NCBI GenBank assembly: GCA_903897855.1
Contig: CAIUDH010000076.1
Span: forward strand, 33,643 to 97,642
Length of the DNA: 64,000 bases
Direction of reading: 5' to 3'
Origin: an uncultured Bacteroidota bacterium
Lineage (GTDB): Bacteria > Bacteroidota > Bacteroidia > UKL13-3
Shown: positions 27,538-36,393 of the stretch, piece by piece
How the letters are laid out: every line of letters begins with the position of its first letter
Position numbering within the stretch: the first letter of the stretch is position 1
Program-made: the position numbers and the translations under genes
The notes under the pieces: generated by a model
Databases searched by the model: none
What the model was told of the DNA's origin: nothing
The model's input: the letters and a program-made list of their open reading frames with translations, nothing else

Positions 27538-27903
27538 TTAGTGGCTTTCCTGCTCAGTTAGGTCAACAACCCAGCGTGCCAGTTTTTCATTCAAGAGTGG
27601 ATATTGAATCAGGATCAAACTTAATCCCTTTTTGGTCATCATCCAGTCGATATAAGTTTTATTTTCAGTTTCATCATAAATATAAATTTTCTTAAAATGA
27701 TGACTAGAGTCAACACCTGCAAGCGAGCATACCTTCATGGCCTTCTGCAGCGCTTCAAGCATTTCATCAGGAGCGATTACCCCACTACTGATTAGATGTT
27801 GAATAGAATAACAACGATTAGAAAAACACAGTGCATCCTCGAATTCCTGCTGGCAGGAATCATTACACGGATAAGCATAATTACGAATCTGAAATGTATT
27901 CAT
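27538..27903 (-). CDS. Small Cys-containing protein of unknown function
   Basis: 121 residues, soluble, no signal peptide. Four Cys near the N-terminus have the spacing C13-x3-C17-x8-C26-x4-C31, with a further Cys near residue 68; the second half is a mix of strands and helices (KIYIYDETENKTYIDWMM). I do not recognise a family. It sits 12 bp after the DnaJ-like gene and 38 bp before nnr, so the three are likely one transcript. The Cys pattern could bind a metal or be redox-active, but this is only suggested by spacing. Confidence 0.62.
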   Translation of the reverse strand: MNTFQIRNYAYPCNDSCQQEFEDALCFSNRCYSIQHLISSGVIAPDEMLEALQKAMKVCSLAGVDSSHHFKKIYIYDETENKTYIDWMMTKKGLSLILIQYPLLNEKLARWVVDLTEQESH

Positions 27904-27915
27904 AAGATATAATGG

Positions 27916-28824
27916 TTATACGGAAATCTGTTTCAATTGTTCAAATAAATCCTTCTGTTTCTCAGTAAGCTTCTCAGGAAGATCAACAAGGAGTTGAATA
28001 TATAAATCGCCGAATTGCTCTGGATTCCCATTCAGTGGCATGCCTTTCCCTTTTACCCGAATGGTTTTACTGTTTTGAGTGCCTGCAGTAATTTTCACTT
28101 TAAGCTGACCCGACAAGGTGTCAACAACCACATCCCCTCCTAAAACGGCAGTGAACAGATCAATTTTCTGATTCAGGTAGATGTCATTGCCTTTGCGGCT
28201 AAAACGTGGATGCTCTAGGACTTTAATCTTAACAAACAAATCGCCGTTATCTGCGCCGTTTCCTTTACCCCCTTTTCCTTTAATACGTAATACTTGACCT
28301 TCAAAAGCTCCCGGTTTTGAGGACACCCTGATCTTTTCATTTTCCAACTGAATTACACGACTGGCACCGGTATAAGCTTCTTCCATGGTGAGTTCCATCT
28401 CCGTTTCAAAATCACTTCCTTTTCGTTTTGAATTTCGAAAACCATTTCTACCGCCTTGATTATTCCCTGAACTCCGACCAAAAAACTGCTCGAAAAAATC
28501 TGAATTATTACTACTCCCAAAGCCTCCGTTTCCTTCGTAATAATTTTGCTGACTATTATTAAAGGGATTCCCTCCATGTCGTTTACCCCCCTGCTCAAAA
28601 TCTCGCCAATTTTCTCCGAGCTCGTCATACTTTTTCCTTTTCTTCGGATCACTCAACACTTCATTAGCTTCATTGACAAGCTTAAACTTCTCTTCTGCTT
28701 CTTTATTACCTTGGTTTTTATCGGGGTGAAATTTTATGGCCAGTTTTCGAAAAGCCTTTTTTATTTCATCTTGAGAGGCCTTTTTATCAACTTCTAAAAG
28801 CTTATAGTAGTCCTTATAATCCAT
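27916..28824 (-). CDS. DnaJ-type co-chaperone, CbpA-like
   Basis: About 302 residues. J domain 1-70 with HPD at 33-35 ([10 protein letters not shown]), then a Gly/Asn-rich linker (about 75-135), then the C-terminal substrate-binding domains ([17 protein letters not shown]..., [30 protein letters not shown]-like [16 protein letters not shown]). There is no CxxCxGxG zinc region, so it is a CbpA/DnaJB type rather than DnaJ proper. It stimulates DnaK. A longer start at 28830 is TTG and belongs to the -7 box; the ATG at 28824 (MDYKDYY) is right for the family. Confidence 0.9.
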   Translation of the reverse strand: MDYKDYYKLLEVDKKASQDEIKKAFRKLAIKFHPDKNQGNKEAEEKFKLVNEANEVLSDPKKRKKYDELGENWRDFEQGGKRHGGNPFNNSQQNYYEGNGGFGSSNNSDFFEQFFGRSSGNNQGGRNGFRNSKRKGSDFETEMELTMEEAYTGASRVIQLENEKIRVSSKPGAFEGQVLRIKGKGGKGNGADNGDLFVKIKVLEHPRFSRKGNDIYLNQKIDLFTAVLGGDVVVDTLSGQLKVKITAGTQNSKTIRVKGKGMPLNGNPEQFGDLYIQLLVDLPEKLTEKQKDLFEQLKQISV

Positions 28825-28827
28825 ATG

Positions 28828-28835
28828 CAAAGTTA
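28828..28835 (-). promoter_or_regulatory. Candidate -7 box directly before the DnaJ-like start
   Basis: The minus strand reads TAACTTTG (TAnnTTTG) and ends 3 bp before the ATG at 28824. If used, the mRNA would be leaderless or would start further upstream from another promoter. Confidence 0.4.
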
Positions 28836-29071
28836 TAAAATATGTTATCTATCGAATAATTATTTATTCGACCCTTTGTTCATGACTTCCTTTCTTTGCG
28901 TGGGCTACTTGGGTGACTCCTTCGTGCGGAAAGCGACTTAAAATCATACTTTTATTTCCCGTCTCTGATATTGGCAAGGGAATCTCCCTCTCGAAAATTC
29001 ATTGACTGTTATACTCTTTTCGGCCTAGTCGAATTATTTACTATTCACAATGCCATCAAAAAAAGTATGAC
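28836..29071. other. Intergenic spacer with no recognised gene
   Basis: About 240 bp between the DnaJ-like promoter and the DUF2723 terminator. I see no tRNA, no ORF with coding character and no strong hairpin. Confidence 0.4.
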
Positions 29072-29107
29072 AAAAAAAAACCCAGACTATTAACAGCCTG
29101 GGGTTTT
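29072..29107 (-). terminator. Rho-independent terminator of the DUF2723 gene
   Basis: Read on the minus strand, AAAACCCCAG pairs with CTGGGTTTT around a short loop (one bulged C), and the stem runs into nine T residues (29072-29080). It starts about 17 bp after the DUF2723 stop codon. This is the clearest terminator in the window. Confidence 0.78.
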
Positions 29108-29123
29108 CAATTAACTTTTAGGA

Positions 29124-32100
29124 CTACTGTCGCTCTTGGAAATAATTAGCCATTCTTTCAAATTTCTGTGCTTGCAGTTGAATCTGATCAGCATAATCTT
29201 TTAACCCGTTTTGTCGAGCCATGTTAGCCGATACTTGAATAGCCTGAAAGTCCATACGTGCATCATCTCTAACAGGTCTGAATGTTTTACCTGAGGAAGC
29301 GTATTTGTCATAATATGTTAGTTCATCAAAGCATTGCTTCAATAGTTTATCATTCCAAGTCTTCGCTTTGGTGGTATCGCCTGCAGCATAATAGGACTCT
29401 ACAATTTGAAGGAAATAATAATTCATTGGTATATTCTCCACAGGTAGCTCGGTCATACATCTATCCAACACCTCAATAGCACGCTTTTTATCGCCTGCCT
29501 TTACCCATTCTGCCGAAAGGCGTGAAAAAACATTCCGGAAATTATACGTCTGACGCATGCTTGTTTGATCCACATAAACGCCTTGATGATTTAATCCACC
29601 GAATTTGAATTTCTCCATCACTGCATGATCAAGTTTTTTCACATTGATTCTTCCTGATTGTCTGTTTTCACCCTCGTCGGTATTCCGAATTGGAACTAAT
29701 TTATACGTGAATCCATCGAGTTGGAAGTAAGGCTGTAAGCCAAGATATGGCTCGGCACCCGTAGTAATTGCCCAATAAATAGGGCGGGTGTTGATATTAT
29801 TCGCGATGATATCAAGAGTTACTAAATCATTCTTTAAAATGTATTTGTCTTTACCCGGTGAAGGTAATTCCCAAATTATACTGTCCACCATCAAACCTTC
29901 GTCTTCTTGCGAAACAACATGGTTTTGCTTGCATAATTCCTTATCTATTTTGATACTCAATTTCTTGGTTGGATAATAGCTATAACCTTCTTCTCCTCCA
30001 CCTTGACTTTGCACGGTGTTCTTGTCGTTACACACGAAATTCATCCAGGTGCTTAGATCCACATAATCTTTTAATTTTTTGCCTGTAGTAACATAAAAAA
30101 CTTGATCACGCACACCTTGCACATATTGGTTTGGCTTTAAGGTAAGTTTAATAGGTTCACTATCGTATACCTTTCTATTCAAGACATCAACATACCAGTC
30201 GGTGTTTAACAAACTAAGATTGATGATTCGTATATCAGGGCGCACTCCTTCAATATTTTGTGCATACCATAAAGGATACGTATCATTATCTCCGTTGGTG
30301 AATAGAATCGCATTGGGGTCGCAACTTTCCAAGTAACATTTAGCGTAGTCTGCACTAATAGTACGATTACTACGGTCGTGATCATCCCAGTTTTGTTTTA
30401 CCATATTGCCTGGCACCACCAATAAACTAAACGCAGTTACTCCTGTAGCAACCAGAGAGGGGTTCGTGTATTTTTTCAACAAGTCATAAAGGAATAAAAT
30501 ACCAAACCCAATCCAAATGCAGAAGGTTTGCATACTTCCAACATAAGCATAGTCCCGTTCACGCGGTTGCAGTGGTGGGAAGTTCAAGAACAATACAATG
30601 GCAATACCCGTAAAAAAGAAGAGTAATCCCACGACCAAACTATCTTTTTTGCTTTTCTTGTAATGCCAAATCAATCCTAAAATACCTAGGAGGAAAGGTA
30701 ATCCATAATAAATATTATGTCCTTTATTGTCGGTCAAAGAACTAGGTGCTCCTGGTTTGATCCCTTTGCGCCAGCTATCAATGGCTGGTATTCCGGTGAT
30801 CCAGTTTCCATTGGTCAGCTCTCCATTCCCCTGTTCTTCGCTTTGTCGGCCTATAAAATTCCATGCAAAATAACGCCACCACATGAATCCAATTTGATAG
30901 GAAACAAGAAAATCAATATTGTTAAAAAAGCTAGGTTTCTTATTTCCAATACCTTCCCATTCTTTGTACGCTTGCACATGATCGGCACGGCTGCTGTGCA
31001 TACGAGGCAAGATTGTGCAATCTTTAGGATCGTATTTATACGAAAACTTCGCCCCTACTTCTTTATATTTCTTCTCATCTCTATCGATACGGTATTGCAT
31101 TTCGCCATAATTCTGATCGATAGGTTCTGCGTTATAATAAGGTCCATAAAACAAGGGAGTCTCACCATATTGATCTCGGTTTATATAACCTAAAAAGCTC
31201 CAAACGTCGCTTGGGGCATTCATATTAATTGGTGGGTTGGCGTGGGCACGAACCAATGTTTGAACATAAGAGCCATAGCCTATAATAAGAAAAGTAAACG
31301 TTAATAAAACCGTATTCATTAAGGCCCTATCTGCTTTGTTCAAATAGTAAAATGCGAGTCCTACTAAGCCAAAAACAATAATTAAGACCGCCATCATTTT
31401 CACCGAAGATCCGAAGATGATACCCAAAAGTAATAACAAACCTGCGCTGCCCCAAATAGTATATTTGTAATTGTCTTTGGGATTGATTGAGTATAAGATT
31501 CCAGAAGCAAGTAAGGTTATGAAAGTAATAGCAAATACCACAACACCGCTTCCAAAAGGCATGTCGAAAGTATTTACAAAGGTGCCATCGGCTTTAGCTG
31601 CGAGCATTGGAAGCCAAGGTATCAAGATAAAATTCACAAACCCCAATATTGCAAGGGCAATGGCAATGGCTTTAATAAAACCCTTCTGAGTAAAGGTGTA
31701 TTTACGATAGTAATAAACCAACACCAAAGATGGAATCACGAGTAAATTCAACAAATGGACGCCCACCGCAAGACCGGTGAAATAACCAATCAGGATAATC
31801 CATCGATCTGACCCTTTTTCATCTGCAATATTCTCCCATTTCAAGATAGCCCAGAAAACCAAGAAAGTAAAGAAAGAAGAAGAAGCATAGACTTCCGCTT
31901 CGACCGCTGAAAACCAGAAGGTATCGCTCCAGCACATGGCCAACGAGCCCACCAAACCGGCGCCCATCATAGCAATGAGGTTGCCGCGGCTATATTCTCC
32001 ATCGGCTTCAGTTTTAATAACCTTACGTGCCAGATGTGTAATAATCCAAAACACAAACATCACGTTCAAAGCACTGGCCACGCCACTCAGCATATTTATT

Positions 32101-32348
32101 GCAGTCGTTACATTCCAAACCCCTTGTGAAGAATCGACATTCGTTGCAAACATTGAAAATATTCTTCCCATGAGCACGAACAAGGGAGCTCCCGGTGGAT
32201 GCGCTACCTGCAACCGATACGCACAGGAAGAGAATTCGCCGCAATCCCAAAAACTACCCGATTTCTCTAAAGTCATCGCAAAGGTATATAACCCGATAAG
32301 GAAGGTGAACCATCCTAAAATTAAATTTACTCTGTTAAAACGTTTCAT
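29124..32348 (-). CDS. DUF2723 family protein (GT-C-like membrane protein with C-terminal soluble domain)
   Basis: 1074 residues. The N-terminal half holds about a dozen membrane helices and the DUF2723 signature FWDCGEFSSCAYRLQVAHPPGAP (about 34-56), with the acidic residues typical of GT-C first loops. A second set of helices lies around residues 540-660, followed by a large soluble domain (about 660-1074) with NGDNDTYPLWYAQ and a helical, TPR-like end. The family is characteristic of Bacteroidota and is thought to glycosylate exported products; direct evidence for this member is lacking. Single gene with its own -7 box and terminator. Confidence 0.87.
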   Translation of the reverse strand: MKRFNRVNLILGWFTFLIGLYTFAMTLEKSGSFWDCGEFSSCAYRLQVAHPPGAPLFVLMGRIFSMFATNVDSSQGVWNVTTAINMLSGVASALNVMFVFWIITHLARKVIKTEADGEYSRGNLIAMMGAGLVGSLAMCWSDTFWFSAVEAEVYASSSFFTFLVFWAILKWENIADEKGSDRWIILIGYFTGLAVGVHLLNLLVIPSLVLVYYYRKYTFTQKGFIKAIAIALAILGFVNFILIPWLPMLAAKADGTFVNTFDMPFGSGVVVFAITFITLLASGILYSINPKDNYKYTIWGSAGLLLLLGIIFGSSVKMMAVLIIVFGLVGLAFYYLNKADRALMNTVLLTFTFLIIGYGSYVQTLVRAHANPPINMNAPSDVWSFLGYINRDQYGETPLFYGPYYNAEPIDQNYGEMQYRIDRDEKKYKEVGAKFSYKYDPKDCTILPRMHSSRADHVQAYKEWEGIGNKKPSFFNNIDFLVSYQIGFMWWRYFAWNFIGRQSEEQGNGELTNGNWITGIPAIDSWRKGIKPGAPSSLTDNKGHNIYYGLPFLLGILGLIWHYKKSKKDSLVVGLLFFFTGIAIVLFLNFPPLQPRERDYAYVGSMQTFCIWIGFGILFLYDLLKKYTNPSLVATGVTAFSLLVVPGNMVKQNWDDHDRSNRTISADYAKCYLESCDPNAILFTNGDNDTYPLWYAQNIEGVRPDIRIINLSLLNTDWYVDVLNRKVYDSEPIKLTLKPNQYVQGVRDQVFYVTTGKKLKDYVDLSTWMNFVCNDKNTVQSQGGGEEGYSYYPTKKLSIKIDKELCKQNHVVSQEDEGLMVDSIIWELPSPGKDKYILKNDLVTLDIIANNINTRPIYWAITTGAEPYLGLQPYFQLDGFTYKLVPIRNTDEGENRQSGRINVKKLDHAVMEKFKFGGLNHQGVYVDQTSMRQTYNFRNVFSRLSAEWVKAGDKKRAIEVLDRCMTELPVENIPMNYYFLQIVESYYAAGDTTKAKTWNDKLLKQCFDELTYYDKYASSGKTFRPVRDDARMDFQAIQVSANMARQNGLKDYADQIQLQAQKFERMANYFQERQ

Positions 32349-32391
32349 TATTTATAAAAATGTGATTGAAGTTGATTCTTTTGTAAGCGTG

Positions 32392-32399
32392 CAAACCTA
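32392..32399 (-). promoter_or_regulatory. Candidate -7 box for the DUF2723 gene
   Basis: The minus strand reads TAGGTTTG (TAnnTTTG), 43 bp before the ATG at 32348. No -33 TTG at a normal distance. Confidence 0.42.
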
Positions 32400-32483
32400 C
32401 ATTATTTATCGTAAAAAAAGAAACACTAATACTATGATTAATCTGCATGTCCAAAGGCGCAGAAAACCTTCTGAGAATAGCTC

Positions 32484-33722
32484 TTATGCCTCTAAATCCT
32501 CAAATCCGTAATTTTTTATCTTTCGGTAAAGAGTTCGTTCGCTGATGCCTAGTTCGCGAGCTGCACGATTCCTGCGGCCTTTATGTTTGAGTAAGGCACG
32601 TTTTATGATTTCTTTCTCCTGATCTTCCAAACTTAACTTTACTTCCTCCTTGGGAGTTTCATCGATATGGATGATGGTTTCGTTTTTGGGATTGTTTCTT
32701 ATAAAATTAGAGGTAAAATTCCCTCCCGTCTGCGGGTAATTATTAACCTCCGCAGTAACAAAGTTTTTGTTGGCGGCATACATATCAGGAGATAAATTTC
32801 CCTGTAACATACTCGACACTACATTCTTCAATTCATGCAAATCGTTTTTCACATCAAACAGTATCTTATAAAAGATATCTCGCTCAGTCATCGCCGATGA
32901 TTCGGTATGCGAAGCTCCACTGGTTGTAACCGGCAGATAGCTTTCCTGCGGCAAATATTTACGCATCACCTCCGACGATATTTCACGGTTGGTTTCCAAC
33001 ACACTCATTTGCTCTACAATATTTTTTAGTTGGCGCACATTGCCTTCCCACTTGCAGTTGAGCAGTACCTGAATCGCTTCAGGTTCCAATTGAAGAATCT
33101 CGTTTTTATATTTTTCTGAAAACATCGTGGCGAATTTTCGGAACAAAAGATGGATATCATTCCCTCGTTCGCGTAGTGCCGGAACCCTAATTGGCACTGT
33201 ACTCAGACGATAGTATAAATCCTCACGAAATTTTCCTTTACTCGACAACAGGTACAGGTCTTTATTGGTCGCTGCCACCACACGCACATCTGTATGTAAT
33301 GGCTTACTGCTTCCCACTTTAATAAACTCACCACTCTCCAAAATTCGCAACAATCGTGCTTGTGTATCTGAAGGCAATTCGCCAATCTCATCTAGAAAAA
33401 TAGTGCCTCCACTCACCGTTTCAAAATATCCTTTTCGCGCTTCACTTGCGCCAGTAAAAGAACCTTTCTCATGCCCGAATAATTCGCTGTTGATGGTTCC
33501 TTCGGGCAAAGCACCGCAATTAATGGCAATAAATGGCCCATGCTTGCGATTGCTTAACTGATGAATAATTTTTGAAAATGATTCCTTACCTACTCCGCTC
33601 TCACCTTGAATAAGTACCGTCATTTCGGTAGGAGCCACTTTCATAGCTGTTTCAATGGCTAAGTTTAAGGCCTGGGAGTTTCCTACAATATCGAATCTGT
33701 TTTTTACTTCTTGCAGTGTCAT
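32484..33722 (-). CDS. Sigma-54 interacting AAA+ transcriptional activator without receiver domain
   Basis: 412 residues. The AAA+ domain starts near residue 12 (IVGNSQAL) with Walker A GESGVGKE, the sigma-54 contact loop ELFGHEKGSFTGA (Ser instead of Ala in GAFTGA), Walker B GGTIFLDEIGELP, and arginine-finger region FREDLYYRLS. A C-terminal Fis-type helix-turn-helix (about 375-408, RNRAARELGISERTLYRKI) follows a spacer. There is no N-terminal sensory domain, so control must come from its amount or a partner. Order miaB - methyltransferase - this gene on the same strand; miaB near such a regulator is common in Bacteroidota. Confidence 0.9.
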   Translation of the reverse strand: MTLQEVKNRFDIVGNSQALNLAIETAMKVAPTEMTVLIQGESGVGKESFSKIIHQLSNRKHGPFIAINCGALPEGTINSELFGHEKGSFTGASEARKGYFETVSGGTIFLDEIGELPSDTQARLLRILESGEFIKVGSSKPLHTDVRVVAATNKDLYLLSSKGKFREDLYYRLSTVPIRVPALRERGNDIHLLFRKFATMFSEKYKNEILQLEPEAIQVLLNCKWEGNVRQLKNIVEQMSVLETNREISSEVMRKYLPQESYLPVTTSGASHTESSAMTERDIFYKILFDVKNDLHELKNVVSSMLQGNLSPDMYAANKNFVTAEVNNYPQTGGNFTSNFIRNNPKNETIIHIDETPKEEVKLSLEDQEKEIIKRALLKHKGRRNRAARELGISERTLYRKIKNYGFEDLEA

Positions 33723-33813
33723 AATTTTTTGACGTTTTTCGTAACTCGTAAAATTTAGTTTAGTGTCTGGCTTGACTCTTGAAATACAGCCCCCTTTAAC
33801 CTAATACGGAATT

Positions 33814-34728
33814 CTAACTCATTCTATTCTTTCCAAAAACCATCAACTTGTACCTCTTGTTCTGAGCAAAAACTTCGGGGTTCACGGTTAACAGATTTTT
33901 ATCAATTTTCTCCTTTATATTAGGGAGAACACCTTGCAGAGCATGGAATATTCCGGGTGCTTTCAACTTTAATTTTTCGATGCCAAAATTATAGAGTGGC
34001 AATCCTATGCTGTTTCCCCATAGATACACATAAGCTATGGTAGGAAGGATATTGGGAGTAATATCTTGTTCATACTCCAACTGCCATCCATGGGCAATAA
34101 CCTTCTCCATGAAGGCGTCCCAATAATGTCCCGATTTCTCCGCTTTATCCCCGATTCGAAAATAGTCACAAGCAATCCATTTCGCTTCGGGGGTGCTGAT
34201 GGAATGTAATAGAGGTAGGGCGAGATCGAGTTGCAAGTATTGCAACGACTCGGAGGTAATTAAGGTATCAAATTTTGCCTTATTTGCTGCTCCATCCAAA
34301 TCCTCGAACTTGCAATGATGCAGAGGAATGGAAGGGTATTTTTCAGATATATAATGTACCTGTGTCTGATCAGGGGTTAAGGCGGTGGGTTGATATCCCT
34401 TCTCAATCAATAATTTTAACAATCCACCCATACCACAACCAATATCTAGAACCTTTTTACCATTGGTCTCTAATTTCTCCAGTAATAACTCTGCATATCT
34501 TAGCTGTGCGTTGTAAATTTGATTGAGGGAAATGTCTTCGGGCCTTATCTCTGGATTGTCGAAATATCCGTAATGTAAAAAGTCACCCTTAAGTATCTCT
34601 GCGTAGAGTTTCAATTGGGCATCATCACGCACGCGCTCCACTTTTTTTCTGTTACGTTGCAATTTAAGAATTCGATAAACCTCAATGGGGTTTAGTAGCT
34701 TTTTAAATAATGGTGATAATATACCCAT
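33814..34728 (-). CDS. Class I SAM-dependent methyltransferase, cyclopropane-synthase-like
   Basis: 304 residues. Motif I is KVLDIGCGMGGLLKLL (about 92-107); LTPDQTQVHYISEKYP and FDTLITSESLQYL follow as motifs II-IV. The N-terminal YAEILKGDFLHYGYFDNPE resembles the approach segment of cyclopropane-fatty-acid synthase-like and related lipid or small-molecule methyltransferases. No fused domain. It lies between miaB (55 bp after its stop) and the sigma-54 activator (91 bp before). The substrate cannot be named. Confidence 0.8.
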   Translation of the reverse strand: MGILSPLFKKLLNPIEVYRILKLQRNRKKVERVRDDAQLKLYAEILKGDFLHYGYFDNPEIRPEDISLNQIYNAQLRYAELLLEKLETNGKKVLDIGCGMGGLLKLLIEKGYQPTALTPDQTQVHYISEKYPSIPLHHCKFEDLDGAANKAKFDTLITSESLQYLQLDLALPLLHSISTPEAKWIACDYFRIGDKAEKSGHYWDAFMEKVIAHGWQLEYEQDITPNILPTIAYVYLWGNSIGLPLYNFGIEKLKLKAPGIFHALQGVLPNIKEKIDKNLLTVNPEVFAQNKRYKLMVFGKNRMS

Positions 34729-34783
34729 GTTTAATAATGATTAATACTTCTATTCGTATCCTATTTATTTTTTTGTGCGAATA

Positions 34784-36298
34784 CTATTCAACGATTTCCC
34801 CAATTAAGCTGGTTTGGGTGCTTCTAATAATTTTCACATTTACATAATCGCCTTTTTTCACTTCTCCTTTTTTCGGAAAAACACATACCACATTGCCGTC
34901 ATTTCTACCTCTTAAATCATTGCCCGAACGTTTCGACTCGCCTTCAATTAAAACTTTATAGGTGTTGCCAATACGTGCTTCATTTTTCTTTTTACTCACC
35001 TCACTCTGCATGTCGATGATACTTTGCAGACGGCGTTTCTTCACTTCCAACGGAACATCGTCGGGATATTGTCGGGCAGCTAAAGTGCCAGGACGTTCAC
35101 TATAAAAATACATATAGGCGAAATCGAATTTCGCTTCCCGCATCAAGGCTATCGTCTCATTTAGTTCTTCTTCGGTCTCGGTACAAAACCCTGCTATCAC
35201 ATCCGTACTGATGCCACAGTCGGGCAATATCTCACGAATGCGCGCCAAGCGTTTCACGAACCACTCGGCACTATAAGTGCGGTTCATTAACTCCAACACT
35301 CTACTACTTCCACTTTGCAAGGGGTAATGAATATAATTGCAAATATTTTCGTATCGGGCCATCGTATACAATACCTCATCGGTGATATCTTTGGGGTGGG
35401 ACGAACAAAATCGTATACGACAATTAGGAACAGCTTTAGCCACCATCTCTAGCAGTTTATCGAACGACACCATTAATTCATCGCCAGAAGCGATTACTGT
35501 TTCTTCCCTATCTTCCTTTGCCGTTTGCTTTTCTATTTCAGCATCCAATTCTTTTATCAGATTAATGGTTGCCTCTGTTTTGAACTGATTATTAAAAACA
35601 CCTTGACGTTCTAATCGTTCAACCTCTTTTTTTGTGTTGCTGATATTGCTCCATTTGTAACTATCTACATTTTGTCCTAGCAACATGATCTCTCGATAGC
35701 CCATCTTTTCTAGTTGAATACACTCGCTTACAATACTAAAGGGGTCGCGACTGCGCTCTCGTCCTCGGGTGAATGGCACTACACAAAAGGCGCACATATT
35801 ATCGCACCCACGCATGATACTCACATAGGAAGAAATTCCATTTTCGTCGAGCTTTACCGGGGCAATTTCGGCATAGGTCTCTTCCTTGCTCAGAATGATA
35901 TTCATCGCTCGTTGTCCATCGCCTACCTCTAATAATAGTTTTGGGATATCGCGGTAGGCGTCGGGTCCGATAATTAAATCAACCATCTGCTCCCGATCCA
36001 TTAACTCCTTCTTCAAACGTTCGGCCATGCAACCTAACACCCCTACCACTAAAGAAGGTTTTCGCTTCTTCTCATTATGTTTAATCTGATGCAATCGATT
36101 CCATACGGTCTGTTCAGCATTTTCACGCACTGCACACGTATTTAAAAACACGGCATCAGCCTCATTAATATCATTTGTGAGGTCGAAGCCTTCCCCTGCC
36201 ATAATTGAGGCCACCACTTCGCTGTCGGCAAAATTCATTGCACAGCCATAACTTTCTAAATATAGCTTACGTTTGATAATAGTTTGGGGTTGATCCAT
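34784..36298 (-). CDS. miaB: tRNA-2-methylthio-N6-dimethylallyladenosine synthase MiaB
   Basis: 504 residues from ATG 36298. The N-terminal UPF0004 cluster Cys are C19 (ESYGCAMN), C55 (NTCAVRENAE) and C90 (LGCMAERLK); the radical-SAM cluster is C165-x3-C169-x2-C172 (RGCDNMCAFCVVPFTRGRERS). A C-terminal TRAM domain ends the protein. It adds the methylthio group at A37 of tRNAs reading UNN codons. An insert of about 60 charged residues (about 215-276) sits between LLGQNVDSY and VSFDKLLEMVA. An upstream GTG at 36304 is possible but less likely. A -7 box lies at 36315-36322. Confidence 0.95.
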   Translation of the reverse strand: MDQPQTIIKRKLYLESYGCAMNFADSEVVASIMAGEGFDLTNDINEADAVFLNTCAVRENAEQTVWNRLHQIKHNEKKRKPSLVVGVLGCMAERLKKELMDREQMVDLIIGPDAYRDIPKLLLEVGDGQRAMNIILSKEETYAEIAPVKLDENGISSYVSIMRGCDNMCAFCVVPFTRGRERSRDPFSIVSECIQLEKMGYREIMLLGQNVDSYKWSNISNTKKEVERLERQGVFNNQFKTEATINLIKELDAEIEKQTAKEDREETVIASGDELMVSFDKLLEMVAKAVPNCRIRFCSSHPKDITDEVLYTMARYENICNYIHYPLQSGSSRVLELMNRTYSAEWFVKRLARIREILPDCGISTDVIAGFCTETEEELNETIALMREAKFDFAYMYFYSERPGTLAARQYPDDVPLEVKKRRLQSIIDMQSEVSKKKNEARIGNTYKVLIEGESKRSGNDLRGRNDGNVVCVFPKKGEVKKGDYVNVKIIRSTQTSLIGEIVE

Positions 36299-36314
36299 TT
36301 TCACAAAAGGGCGG

Positions 36315-36322
36315 CAAATTTA
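36315..36322 (-). promoter_or_regulatory. Candidate -7 box for miaB
   Basis: The minus strand reads TAAATTTG (TAnnTTTG), 16 bp before the ATG at 36298. A CAA on the plus strand at 36337-36339 is at 14 bp, short for a -33 box. Confidence 0.42.
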
Positions 36323-36381
36323 CGAAATTATACTGACAAGGTGGCAGAAACTTTTCTTTAAAAAAACCAGCATGAACCTTG

Positions 36382-36389
36382 TACTTTTG
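36382..36389 (+). promoter_or_regulatory. Candidate -7 box for the LuxE-like gene
   Basis: TACTTTTG (TAnnTTTG) ends 4 bp before the GTG at 36394. This makes the in-frame TTG at 36379, which overlaps the box, an unlikely start. Confidence 0.5.
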
Positions 36390-36393
36390 CCCT

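Noticed and set aside
28825..28830. TTG start two codons upstream for the DnaJ-like protein
   Set aside because: It overlaps the TAACTTTG box on the minus strand; the ATG at 28824 gives the canonical MDYKDYY start.
31936..32511. 191-codon plus-strand open frame opposite the DUF2723 start
   Set aside because: It is antisense to a strong, family-matched gene and shows no domain or codon pattern of its own; the same applies to other opposite-strand frames at 30717-31193 and 4746-5192.
36379..36393. TTG start five codons upstream for the LuxE-like gene
   Set aside because: This TTG overlaps the upstream edge of the -7 box TACTTTTG (36382-36389) and would lie before the transcript start; GTG at 36394 fits better.
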